From Pseudomonadota bacterium (GTDB taxonomy: Bacteria; Pseudomonadota; Gammaproteobacteria; Burkholderiales; Burkholderiaceae_B): a DNA stretch of 64,000 nucleotides. Shown here in pieces: positions 8,970 through 16,734 of this stretch. The DNA lies in the NCBI GenBank assembly GCA_023440825.1, contig JAEXRL010000001.1, positions 62,001 through 126,000 of the forward strand, given 5' to 3'. Below the pieces are notes generated by a model. The model was not told where the DNA came from. It worked only from the letters and a program-made list of their open reading frames with translations, and did no database searches. Made by a program: the position numbers and the translations under genes. How positions within the stretch are numbered: position 1 is the first letter of the stretch; each line of letters begins with the position of its first letter.

Positions 8970-9422
8970 TTAGTTCAGCCCAGATAGCAAGGCGAGTAAA
9001 ATCCACAGGCACAGCATGCATGCGATTCCTAGAAAGCAGCCACCCCAAAAACTCATTAGTGGCCATTTGACATTCATGGGCACTTCGTCTGTGTTGACAT
9101 GTGCCAGCAGGCGGTTGGCCTGTCCAAAGATCCACTTGTTTTGTTTGGGAAAGTTTAAGCGTAAAAAGTAGTCCAGCAATACACTTAGCTTTAGCGAGAG
9201 GGGTAATTGTTCCCAGTTATGTGTCGCCAAGTACGGGTGGCGTAGTACCTGATTGGTATTGCGCAGATTAAAAATAAACAGGTAAAGGCCGCCCAGCAAA
9301 CAGCTCAGCACACAGGCAATCAGCAAGGTTGCGCTACCGGGTAAAGCGTAATAAATGATGGCAGATAACATGATGGGTATTGAAATGTCGCGTATTGTGC
9401 CCCGGCTAAAAAGCCAGGGCAT
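8970..9422 (-). CDS. Hypothetical membrane protein between prpC and the GNAT gene
   Basis: No family recognised. From ATG 9422 the product has 150 residues with about three hydrophobic segments: two close together near the N-terminus (IPIMLSAIIYYAL and LLIACVLSCLLGGLYLFIF) and one at the C-terminus (GIACMLCLWILLALL). A polar stretch of about 65 residues between them contains FLRLNFPKQNKWIFGQANRL. An in-frame TTG at 9509, inside the end of prpC, would give 179 residues. Neither start has a convincing ribosome binding site, so the N-terminus is uncertain. Same strand and close spacing place it in the prp transcript. Confidence 0.55.
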   Translation of the reverse strand: MPWLFSRGTIRDISIPIMLSAIIYYALPGSATLLIACVLSCLLGGLYLFIFNLRNTNQVLRHPYLATHNWEQLPLSLKLSVLLDYFLRLNFPKQNKWIFGQANRLLAHVNTDEVPMNVKWPLMSFWGGCFLGIACMLCLWILLALLSGLN

Positions 9423-9483
9423 CTTGTAGGCGATCAGTTTGCCAGATATTACGCGTGCTGCAAGTGAAAACTGATCTCTTGCC

Positions 9484-10647
9484 TTATGGACGCTGCTCGA
9501 TCGGAACAAATTTCAGGTTTTCTGGTCCGGTGTAGTTGGCTGTGGGGCGTATGATTTTATTGTCGATACGCTGCTCAATAATGTGGGCGGCCCAGCCAGC
9601 GGTTCGGGCAATGACGAACAAAGGGGTAAACATGGCAGTGGGCACTCCCATGGTGTGGTAGGACACGGCCGAGAACCAGTCTAAGTTGGGGAACATTTTT
9701 TTGCTGTCCCACATCACTGTTTCCAGACGTTCGGCGATGTCATACATCTTGGTGTTGCCGTCGGCTTGAGCCAGGTCTTTGGCGACTGATTTGATCACCT
9801 CATTGCGCGGATCAGAGACGGTGTATACCGGATGGCCAAATCCAATGATGACCTCTTTATTGGCTACGCGCTCTCGTATATCTGCTTCGGCCTGATCGGG
9901 GTTTTCGTAGCGCTTTTGAATTTCAAAGGCCACCTCGTTAGCGCCGCCATGTTTAGGGCCGCGTAAGGCACCGATAGCACCAGTAATGGCTGAGTAGATG
10001 TCTGAGCCCGTGCCGGCGATAACGCGGCTGGTGAATGTAGAAGCGTTAAATTCGTGCTCGGCGTACAGATTTAGAGAAATGTGCATCGCGCGTTCCCACT
10101 CTGCGCTGGGCTTTTCGCCATGTAGCAGGTGTAGGAAGTGGGCGCCTATGCTGTCATCATCGGTTTGTACGTCAATCATTTCGCCGTTGTGGCTGTAGTG
10201 ATACCAGTACAGCAACGCGGAGCCCAGGCTAGCCATCAGGCGATCAGCAATGTCACGCGCATCGGGCAGGTTATGGTCGTCTTTTTCAGGCAAGGTGCAG
10301 CCCAGTACAGATACGGCGGTACGCATGACGTCCATGGGGTGGCTGTGTGCCGGCAGGGCTTCTAGCGCGGTTTGCACGGCTAATGGTAAGCCGCGCAAGC
10401 GCTTTAGCTTGCTTTTATACGCTTGTAGTTCAGCCTTGTTAGGCAGCTTACCGTGTACCAGCAGGTGGGCAACCTCTTCAAACTCGCATGCCTGAGCCAG
10501 ATCCAGGATATCGTAGCCGCGATAATGCAAGTCGTTACCAGTACGGCCTACGGTGCACAGTGCGGTGTTCCCAGCGATAACGCCAGATAGCGCGACGGAT
10601 TTTTTTGGTTTAAACGTGCTGGGTGCTTGGGTATCGGTGCTTGTCAT
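9484..10647 (-). CDS. prpC: 2-methylcitrate synthase
   Basis: 387 residues, the usual PrpC length. It condenses propionyl-CoA with oxaloacetate to 2-methylcitrate, the first step of the methylcitrate cycle. Citrate-synthase fold motifs are visible: KHGGANEVAFEIQKRY, the catalytic-histidine segment GFGHPVYTVSDPRN, and the C-terminal arginine region. It is shorter than GltA (434 residues, encoded in this window) and lacks GltA's N-terminal domain, which supports PrpC over a second citrate synthase. It lies 53 nt after prpB on the same strand, under the sigma-54 promoter upstream of prpB. Confidence 0.96.
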   Translation of the reverse strand: MTSTDTQAPSTFKPKKSVALSGVIAGNTALCTVGRTGNDLHYRGYDILDLAQACEFEEVAHLLVHGKLPNKAELQAYKSKLKRLRGLPLAVQTALEALPAHSHPMDVMRTAVSVLGCTLPEKDDHNLPDARDIADRLMASLGSALLYWYHYSHNGEMIDVQTDDDSIGAHFLHLLHGEKPSAEWERAMHISLNLYAEHEFNASTFTSRVIAGTGSDIYSAITGAIGALRGPKHGGANEVAFEIQKRYENPDQAEADIRERVANKEVIIGFGHPVYTVSDPRNEVIKSVAKDLAQADGNTKMYDIAERLETVMWDSKKMFPNLDWFSAVSYHTMGVPTAMFTPLFVIARTAGWAAHIIEQRIDNKIIRPTANYTGPENLKFVPIEQRP

Positions 10648-10700
10648 CAGTTTTGCTCCTAATGTGATTAGTTTTTACTTGATTCTGCGCTCGGCCAGCG

Positions 10701-11606
10701 TTACGCGTTTTTGTTTTTCTCAAACAAGGCGTCCAGGCTGCGCTCAAACTCGTGGTAACCAATACGATCGTACAGTTCTTCGCGAGTCTGCATTAAATCG
10801 ACCACCTCTTTTTGGTGCCCTTGTTGACGAATAGACTGGTAAACCTGTTCAGCCGCTTTGTTCATGGCGCGGAACGCAGACAAGGGGTACAGAATAATTT
10901 GTACACCAACTGAGGCCAGTTCGTCACGAGTAAATAAAGGGGTTTGTCCGAACTCGGTAATGTTGGCCAGCACGGGTACATCCAGAACGCTGGTGAAGCG
11001 CTGATAGCTTTCTAAGTCATAGCACGCTTCCGCAAAAATGCCATCTGCACCTGCCTCAACGCAGGCCTGCGCGCGCTCTAGCGCCGCATCAATACCTTCT
11101 ACAGCGATCGCATCCGTGCGCGCCATAATGAAAAAATCGGGGTCGGTGCGGGCATCAGTGGCTGCCTTGATGCGATCCACCATTTCAGCGGCGCTGACAA
11201 TCTCTTTACCTGGGCGGTGGCCGCAGCGTTTAGCGCCTACCTGATCTTCGATATGGCAAGCGGCTGCGCCAAATTTGATCAGGCTTTTGATAGTGCGGGC
11301 AATGTTGAACGCGGATGCGCCAAAGCCGGTGTCGATGTCCACCATTAAAGGCACATCGCAAACGTCTGTGATGCGGCGCACATCAGTGAGCACATCATCA
11401 AGTGTGTTAATGCCTAAATCAGGCAAGCCTAAAGAGCCCGCGGCTACACCACCACCGGACAAATAGATGGCGCGGTAACCCGCCCGCTTGGCCAGTAAGG
11501 CGTGATTGGCATTAATAGCGCCAATAACTTGTAGGGGTTGCTCTTCGCGCAGCGCTTGACGAAATGCAGCACCGGCAGAACGTAAAGAAGAGTTTGACTG
11601 GCTCAT
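10701..11606 (-). CDS. prpB: 2-methylisocitrate lyase
   Basis: 301 residues. It cleaves 2-methylisocitrate to pyruvate and succinate, the last step of the methylcitrate cycle. It belongs to the isocitrate lyase/PEP mutase superfamily: a TIM barrel with the signature KRCGHRPGKEIV (about residue 124), whose cysteine is the catalytic acid, and the metal-binding segment MVDIDTGFG. First gene of the prpBC operon. AAAGGAT precedes the ATG by 4 nt. A sigma-54 promoter maps about 45 nt upstream, and the divergent prpR encodes the matching activator. Confidence 0.97.
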   Translation of the reverse strand: MSQSNSSLRSAGAAFRQALREEQPLQVIGAINANHALLAKRAGYRAIYLSGGGVAAGSLGLPDLGINTLDDVLTDVRRITDVCDVPLMVDIDTGFGASAFNIARTIKSLIKFGAAACHIEDQVGAKRCGHRPGKEIVSAAEMVDRIKAATDARTDPDFFIMARTDAIAVEGIDAALERAQACVEAGADGIFAEACYDLESYQRFTSVLDVPVLANITEFGQTPLFTRDELASVGVQIILYPLSAFRAMNKAAEQVYQSIRQQGHQKEVVDLMQTREELYDRIGYHEFERSLDALFEKNKNA

Positions 11607-11660
11607 GCTTATCCTTTTTGTCAGTAGTCGAATTGAATAATGATATATGAATACCTATTA

Positions 11661-11676
11661 AGCAGGAATCATGCCA
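11661..11676 (-). promoter_or_regulatory. Sigma-54 (-24/-12) promoter of prpBC
   Basis: Minus-strand TGGCATGATTCCTGCT matches the RpoN consensus TGGCAYGNNNNYTGCW, with the canonical 10 nt between the GG and GC dinucleotides. The predicted start is near 11650, 44 nt upstream of the prpB ATG. PrpR-type activators require sigma-54, so promoter and regulator agree. Confidence 0.85.
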
Positions 11677-11758
11677 TGTTTGTGAAGCGGACGGTTTAAC
11701 GAGGGAGCGCCATTTTCCAGTGTGCGGCTTCAGCGCGTTCAGAAATTTTGCTTTATAG

Positions 11759-11796
11759 TGTTTCATTATTGATTGATTTGTGTTTCAGGTGTTTCA
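11759..11796. promoter_or_regulatory. Three TGTTTCA repeats, candidate PrpR upstream activating sites
   Basis: Direct copies of TGTTTCA lie at 11759-11765, 11781-11787 and 11790-11796. They sit about 109-146 nt upstream of the predicted prpB start, the usual distance for an enhancer-binding protein. The last copy runs into the prpR start codon. Binding by PrpR is inferred from position. Confidence 0.45.
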
Positions 11797-13757
11797 TGAA
11801 TGCATCATATACAGATCGCTCTGGACAGTTCGATACACGCTTGCGTATCGCGGCGGTGGGCATGCATGGCTTGCGTGGTTTGTTGGAAAGCTTGGCACCC
11901 GAGTATGCTCAGCGCGCTGACATTATCATTATCGATAAGGTTTATGAGCAGGCCAGGCAAAGCGTGCAGGCTTTATTGCATCAGGGTGGGGTAGATGCCG
12001 TGGTCTCGGCTGGCTCGAACGGCAGTTATTTGCGTGAGCATTTGCCTGTGCCGGTTGCCACAGTGCGGGCAGGCGGCTTTGAGCTGATGGACTCGTTAGC
12101 CCAACTGGCTAGTCGCTTCAAGTGCTTGGCCATGGTGGTGCATGGCGAAATTCCCCAAGGCTTGCAGGCGCTGGTTACGGAGTTTGCCCTGCCGGTACAT
12201 GTCTTGAGCTACACGAATGAAACTCAGGCGTATAGCTGCGTGCAGCGTATGCAAGAACTGGGGGTGGAGGCGGTCCTGGCTCCGGGGCTGGTCGTGGATT
12301 TGGCAAGGGCTGCGGGTTTGCATGCTGTATTACTTTATTCGGCAGCCGCCGTGCGCGTGGCCATGGAAGATGGCTTGGAAATGGCACGAGCTTCGCGTGC
12401 AGAGGCGGCGCGTCATGATAGGCTGCGCGCTATGCTGGGGCATTTGCGTGACGGTGTGTTGGCCGTAGACAGGCATGGTCGTGTATATGCGGTGAACCCT
12501 TCCATGTTGGCTCTGCTGAACTTATCGGAATCCGCCTTGCAGGGGCAGTTATTGCATGATGTTTTACCTGAGCTCGATTTGCAGCTTGTTATGCGCCATG
12601 CTCGACCGGATGTGGAAAAAGTGCAGCAGGTGGCCGGGCGTACGTTAGTGTTAACGCGCATCCCTATTATTGAGCAGGGGCAAGTTAACGGGGCGGTGCT
12701 GGTGTGTCAGGACCCCGTTGTGATTCAGCGGCTTGATCGTAGTTTACGTAGTCGTCGCGCGGGAGCAGGGCGTGCGCGCTATCAGTTAACTGACCTGGTG
12801 GGTAGCAGCCCGGTGATGCAACAAGTGCGAGCCCTGGCGCTAGCCTATGCCCGCAGTAGTGCGACGGCCTTAATCAGGGGTGAAAGTGGAACAGGGAAAG
12901 AATTGCTGGCGCAAGGCATGCACAATGCCAGTGCTCGTCATGCACAGCCCTTTGTAGCGGTCAATTGCGGTGCGTTTCCCGAATCTTTGCTGGAAAGTGA
13001 GTTATTTGGCTATGTAGAGGGTGCTTTTACGGGTTCCAGTCGAGGCGGGAAGGTCGGGCTTTTTGAGGCGGCGCACACGGGCACTCTTTTTCTGGATGAG
13101 GTGGGGGAGATGCCACTGACCTTGCAGACGCGTTTGTTGCGTGTGTTGCAGGAAAAAGAGGTGTTGCGCGTGGGTGCGACAGAAGCTACACCCGTGGATG
13201 TGCGTATTATTGCCGCCACACACCAGAACTTGAGTCAGCTTGTGGAGCAGGGGCGGTTTCGGCATGATCTTTTTTACCGTTTAAATATACTGACCCTTGA
13301 GTTGCCGCCTTTACGAGAGCGCCTGCAGGATTTGCCCGAGCTGCTGGAATTCTTATGTCAGCAGTTGTCCTCCCGCCTAGGAGAGGCGGACGCTAAGTGG
13401 CCTTTGCAAGAACTGTTGTCTCGTGGCCTAGGCTACGACTGGCCTGGCAATATACGCGAGCTGGAGAATATGGTGGAGCGCTTGCTGGTTTTGCATGCGA
13501 CAGGTTTATTGCAAGAGGGCGAGTCATTGCAGCAGATAACGCCTGAGCTGTATGCAGGCATAGAGGTCGAGACGCTATCAAGCTGGCAAGTACAACAGGA
13601 GCACCACGAACGTCGCTTGCTGGAGGCAGTGCTGCAAGAGTGCGACGGGAATCGCGCACAGGCTGCTGACAAGCTGGGCATTAGCCGCAGCACCTTGTGG
13701 CGTCGCATGAAGGCACAGGGTATTCATTTTGTCAGTAGCAATAAAAACGGCACCTAG
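11796..13757 (+). CDS. prpR: Propionate catabolism sigma-54-dependent activator PrpR
   Basis: 653 residues from ATG 11796, which follows CAGGT; the in-frame TTG at 11748 is less likely. It activates the divergent prpBC operon, probably with 2-methylcitrate as coinducer, as in enterobacterial PrpR. Layout: PrpR N-terminal sensor (about 1-180), PAS-like segment (about 210-300), sigma-54 AAA+ domain (about 335-560) with Walker A GESGTGKE, the sigma-54-contacting loop as GAFTGS (usual GAFTGA), Walker B GTLFLDEV and arginine-finger segment FRHDLFYRL, then a Fis-type helix-turn-helix (AADKLGISRSTLWRRMKAQ) at the C-terminus. Confidence 0.95.
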   Translation: MNASYTDRSGQFDTRLRIAAVGMHGLRGLLESLAPEYAQRADIIIIDKVYEQARQSVQALLHQGGVDAVVSAGSNGSYLREHLPVPVATVRAGGFELMDSLAQLASRFKCLAMVVHGEIPQGLQALVTEFALPVHVLSYTNETQAYSCVQRMQELGVEAVLAPGLVVDLARAAGLHAVLLYSAAAVRVAMEDGLEMARASRAEAARHDRLRAMLGHLRDGVLAVDRHGRVYAVNPSMLALLNLSESALQGQLLHDVLPELDLQLVMRHARPDVEKVQQVAGRTLVLTRIPIIEQGQVNGAVLVCQDPVVIQRLDRSLRSRRAGAGRARYQLTDLVGSSPVMQQVRALALAYARSSATALIRGESGTGKELLAQGMHNASARHAQPFVAVNCGAFPESLLESELFGYVEGAFTGSSRGGKVGLFEAAHTGTLFLDEVGEMPLTLQTRLLRVLQEKEVLRVGATEATPVDVRIIAATHQNLSQLVEQGRFRHDLFYRLNILTLELPPLRERLQDLPELLEFLCQQLSSRLGEADAKWPLQELLSRGLGYDWPGNIRELENMVERLLVLHATGLLQEGESLQQITPELYAGIEVETLSSWQVQQEHHERRLLEAVLQECDGNRAQAADKLGISRSTLWRRMKAQGIHFVSSNKNGT

Positions 13758-13768
13758 GTAGGTGCCGT
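13742..13768 (-). terminator. Rho-independent terminator of mdh
   Basis: Hairpin ACGGCACC / GGTGCCGT with a 6-nt loop, followed on the minus strand by a T-run (13742-13746 complement). The stem overlaps the last codons and stop of prpR, so the two convergent genes share this element. Confidence 0.85.
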
Positions 13769-13787
13769 AATCAGGTCTGTTTAGTGC

Positions 13788-14777
13788 TTAGCCAAGCAGA
13801 TCTTTAACGCCGTCGCGCTCTTCTAGCAATTCATTCAGGGTGTGATCCATGCGTTCGCGAGAAAACGCATCGATCTCCAAGCCTTCTACACGTTTGTACT
13901 CACCGTTTTCGGTGGTAACCGGGACACCATAAATGATTTCTTCGGGGATGCCGTAAGAGCCGTCGGAGGGAATGCCCATGGTGACCCACTTGCCGTTAGA
14001 GCCCAGCACCCAGTCACGCACGTGGTCGATGGCGGCATTGGCAGCAGAAGCGGCAGAAGATAGGCCGCGCGCATCAATAATGGCTGCGCCACGTTTGCCT
14101 ACTGTAGGGATAAACGTGTTGCGGTTCCATTCCTGATCGTTGATTAGGGCATCGATTTTTTCGCCCTTCACAGTAGCGAAACGAGAGTCTGGGTACATGG
14201 TGGGCGAGTGGTTGCCCCATACGATCAGATTTTCGATGTCTGCAACGGCTTGGCCCGATTTGGCCGCGAGTTGTGACAAAGCACGGTTGTGATCCAGGCG
14301 CAGCATGGCGGTGAAGTTCTTTGCCGGCAAGTCCGGTGCAGACTTCATGGCGATGTAAGCGTTGGTGTTGGCAGGGTTGCCTACAACCAGTACTTTTACA
14401 TCGCGGCTGGCTACTTTATTCAAGGCACGGCCTTGAGCGGTAAAGATTTGAGCGTTGAAGTTCAGCAGGTCCTTGCGCTCCATGCCGGGGCCGCGTGGGC
14501 GAGCGCCAACGAGCAGGGCGATATCCGCGTCTTTGAAAGCGCTTTCAGGGTCGCTGTGCGCAGACATACCTTGCAACAGGGGGAAGGCACAATCGTCCAG
14601 CTCCATCATGACGCCTTGTAGCGCCTTTTGAGCTTTTTCATCTGGTAGTTCCAGCAGTTGCAAAATAACAGGCTGATCTTTGCCTAGCATTTCTCCGGAT
14701 GCAATACGAAATAGCAGGGCATAGCCGATTTGTCCGGCTGCGCCGGTAACGGCAACGCGCTTGGCTGGTTTGGACAT
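13788..14777 (-). CDS. mdh: Malate dehydrogenase (NAD)
   Basis: 329 residues. It oxidises malate to oxaloacetate in the TCA cycle. The N-terminal Rossmann motif GAAGQIGYALLFRIASGEML, the substrate-binding arginines in GARPRGPGMERKDLL, and the catalytic-histidine segment VWGNHSPTMYPD are all present. The length and the GEMLGKDQPVILQLLE stretch fit the cytosolic-like group found in Burkholderiales. A promoter with an upstream palindromic element identical to that of acnB precedes it, and it is divergent from the GntR regulator that heads the sdh cluster. Confidence 0.97.
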   Translation of the reverse strand: MSKPAKRVAVTGAAGQIGYALLFRIASGEMLGKDQPVILQLLELPDEKAQKALQGVMMELDDCAFPLLQGMSAHSDPESAFKDADIALLVGARPRGPGMERKDLLNFNAQIFTAQGRALNKVASRDVKVLVVGNPANTNAYIAMKSAPDLPAKNFTAMLRLDHNRALSQLAAKSGQAVADIENLIVWGNHSPTMYPDSRFATVKGEKIDALINDQEWNRNTFIPTVGKRGAAIIDARGLSSAASAANAAIDHVRDWVLGSNGKWVTMGIPSDGSYGIPEEIIYGVPVTTENGEYKRVEGLEIDAFSRERMDHTLNELLEERDGVKDLLG

Positions 14778-14911
14778 GAGAGTATGACTCCGTAGGTGTT
14801 GAAAGTCGGTCGTAAACGTACAGTGTAATGCTTTGCGTCTTGCTTGAGTTTACGGTGTACGCAAAAAAATTCAGATTCTAGGTCATGTAAAAATGACAGA
14901 TCACAGCGCGC

Positions 14912-14940
14912 AGCCTAGTGCAAAAAACGCATGACGTCAA
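14912..14940 (-). promoter_or_regulatory. Candidate sigma-70 promoter of mdh
   Basis: Minus strand: TTGACG (14940-14935), 17-nt spacer, TAGGCT (14917-14912). The start would be near 14905, giving a leader of about 128 nt. Confidence 0.55.
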
Positions 14941-14943
14941 ATA

Positions 14944-14962
14944 TCTTATATCTTATATAAGA
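14944..14962. promoter_or_regulatory. Palindromic operator-like element upstream of mdh
   Basis: TCTTATATCTTATATAAGA, identical over 19 nt to 8644-8662 upstream of acnB and with the same 10-bp distance to the -35 box. It lies in the 325-nt divergent region between mdh and the GntR regulator, so it may also control that gene. The remainder of this divergent region shows no other clear element. Confidence 0.65.
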
Positions 14963-15102
14963 CAGAAGAGTGTTAGACATTCGGAGTAATGCATGCGAAA
15001 ATTGTGCCGTATTATTTGTGAAGCAAGTCATGTCCAGCCAGCAGGGTGGTACGCTTATGTGTAACAAGGTAATTCGCCTTTTTGACTGGAATAGAATAAA
15101 CA

Positions 15103-15837
15103 ATGACTAAATCAGCGATCAGCGCAGCGTATAGCCCCTTATACCAGCAGATCAAGGCTTTGTTATTGCAAAGCCTTGACCGTGGTGAATGGAAGCCGGG
15201 TGAGTCCATCCCCAGCGAATTCGAACTGGCAGCCCGTTATCAGGTTAGTCAGGGTACCGTGCGTAAAGCCATTGATGAACTCGCTGCTGATAATTTATTA
15301 ATTCGCCGGCAAGGTAAAGGCACGTTCGTGGCAACGCATCACGAAGCTAACGTGCGCTTTCGATTTTTGCGCCTGACTCCCGATAGCGGTAAAGTTGGCG
15401 TGTCCAGCAGTCAGATTCTTGACTGCACGCGACTAAAGGCACCCGCCGATATTGCTCTTTTACTGGATTTACGTACCGCAGACATGGTTGTCAATTTGCG
15501 GCGTGTGTTGTCGTTCGACGATAAGCCTACAATTTTTGACGATATCTGGTTGCCTGGTGCTGTGTTCAAAAAACTCACTCTGGATCTGGCAGAGCAAAAC
15601 CGTGGTCCTATGTACGCTTGGTTTGAAAGCGAGTTCGGAGTAAGCATGGTTCGTGCTGATGAAAAAATACAGGCGGTGTCGGCTAACGATGAGGCAGCCA
15701 AATTATTGCAAGTTGAGGCAGGTACCCCCCTGTTGCACGTTGAGCGAGTATCGTTCACCTATGGCGACAGGCCCGTAGAAGTGCGTCGTGGCTGGTACCT
15801 GACGGATAGGTTTCATTACCGAAACCATCTGAACTAA
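15103..15837 (+). CDS. GntR/HutC-family transcriptional regulator (UTRA domain)
   Basis: 244 residues. N-terminal GntR winged helix (about 10-75: PLYQQIKALLLQSL, SEFELAARYQVSQGTVRKAI, LIRRQGKGTFVA) and a C-terminal UTRA effector domain (about 95-240, ending RRGWYLTDRFHYRNHL) place it in the HutC subfamily. In Burkholderiales a GntR regulator at this position between mdh and sdhC is common, and it is a good candidate for a TCA-cycle regulator. The effector is unknown. The likely binding site is the TCTTATATAAGA palindrome upstream; that site also precedes acnB. The gene lies 98 nt before sdhC with no terminator between. Confidence 0.9.
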   Translation: MTKSAISAAYSPLYQQIKALLLQSLDRGEWKPGESIPSEFELAARYQVSQGTVRKAIDELAADNLLIRRQGKGTFVATHHEANVRFRFLRLTPDSGKVGVSSSQILDCTRLKAPADIALLLDLRTADMVVNLRRVLSFDDKPTIFDDIWLPGAVFKKLTLDLAEQNRGPMYAWFESEFGVSMVRADEKIQAVSANDEAAKLLQVEAGTPLLHVERVSFTYGDRPVEVRRGWYLTDRFHYRNHLN

Positions 15838-15935
15838 GCGTTCACTATACGTAATTGATGCTGCGCCGCAGCGTTAAATCGGTGAAAATAACTAGGTTTT
15901 AATTATTTTGTTTTTTACTTTTATTCGAGGCCATC

Positions 15936-16349
15936 ATGTCTGATACCGCACCAAAGCAGCGTCCGCAGTATCGCAATATCAGCGTGCCGCAGATATTAAG
16001 TTATCGCCTACCCCTGGCTGCAAAAGCATCCATTTTGCATCGGGTTAGCGGCGCTTTGCTGTTTCTGTGTCTGCCGCTAGTGATATTGCCATTGTTCGCG
16101 TTAAGCGTGAACTCTCCCGAGTCCTTCGCCAGTTTGCGTAGCTATGTCGATAACCCTGTCTGTAAGCTGATCGTATTGGCGTTGATCTGGGGCTACATGC
16201 ACCACTTCTGTGCGGGCATTCGTTACCTCACTCTAGACCTGCAAATGGGTAACGATAAGCACAGTGCAAAGAAATCAGCCGCTGTGGTGTTTGTTGTTAG
16301 CTTGGCGCTGACCGCTATCTTTGGCCTGAAACTGTTTGGAGTTTGGTAA
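15936..16349 (+). CDS. sdhC: Succinate dehydrogenase cytochrome b556 subunit
   Basis: 137 residues with three membrane helices. It anchors SdhAB in the inner membrane and shares haem b and the quinone site with SdhD. The family motif HRVSGALLFLCLP is near residue 35 and the haem-ligand region MHHFCAGIRYLTLD near residue 90. CGAGG lies 5 nt before ATG. The stop overlaps the sdhD start by one base (TAATG). Confidence 0.95.
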   Translation: MSDTAPKQRPQYRNISVPQILSYRLPLAAKASILHRVSGALLFLCLPLVILPLFALSVNSPESFASLRSYVDNPVCKLIVLALIWGYMHHFCAGIRYLTLDLQMGNDKHSAKKSAAVVFVVSLALTAIFGLKLFGVW

Positions 16350-16732
16350 TGTCTAATCGCGAACGTATCGGTGCTAACCGTCTGGTAGTGGGTGCACATT
16401 ACGGCACTCTGGACTTCATTGCCCAGCGTGTAACCGGCGTCATTATGGCCATTTATACCTTGGTCATTGCTTTCGGTATTTTGTTCACCAGCGAGCTCAA
16501 CTTCGAGTCCTGGCGTCACTTGTTTGTCTTTCATGTGGGCGCATTGCCTGTAGGGCAGTTGCTGGCCACCTTGTTTTTCTTGTCTTTGTGCTGGCATGCC
16601 TGGATCGGTGTGCGAGACATCTGGATGGATTACGTCAAGCCCACAGGTGTGCGTTTGCTGCTGCAAACCTTGACCTTGCTGTGGCTGATTGCTTCCATCG
16701 TTTATTTTGCCAAAATTCTCTGGAGTCTGTAA
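16349..16732 (+). CDS. sdhD: Succinate dehydrogenase membrane anchor subunit
   Basis: 127 residues with three predicted membrane helices, starting at ATG 16349, which overlaps the sdhC stop; a TTG two codons earlier is not needed. The motif DFIAQRVTGVIMAIYTL and the C-terminal HAWIGVRDIWMDYVKP are typical of SdhD, including the haem and quinone-site region. Ends 2 nt before the sdhA start. Confidence 0.94.
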   Translation: MSNRERIGANRLVVGAHYGTLDFIAQRVTGVIMAIYTLVIAFGILFTSELNFESWRHLFVFHVGALPVGQLLATLFFLSLCWHAWIGVRDIWMDYVKPTGVRLLLQTLTLLWLIASIVYFAKILWSL

Positions 16733-16734
16733 CC

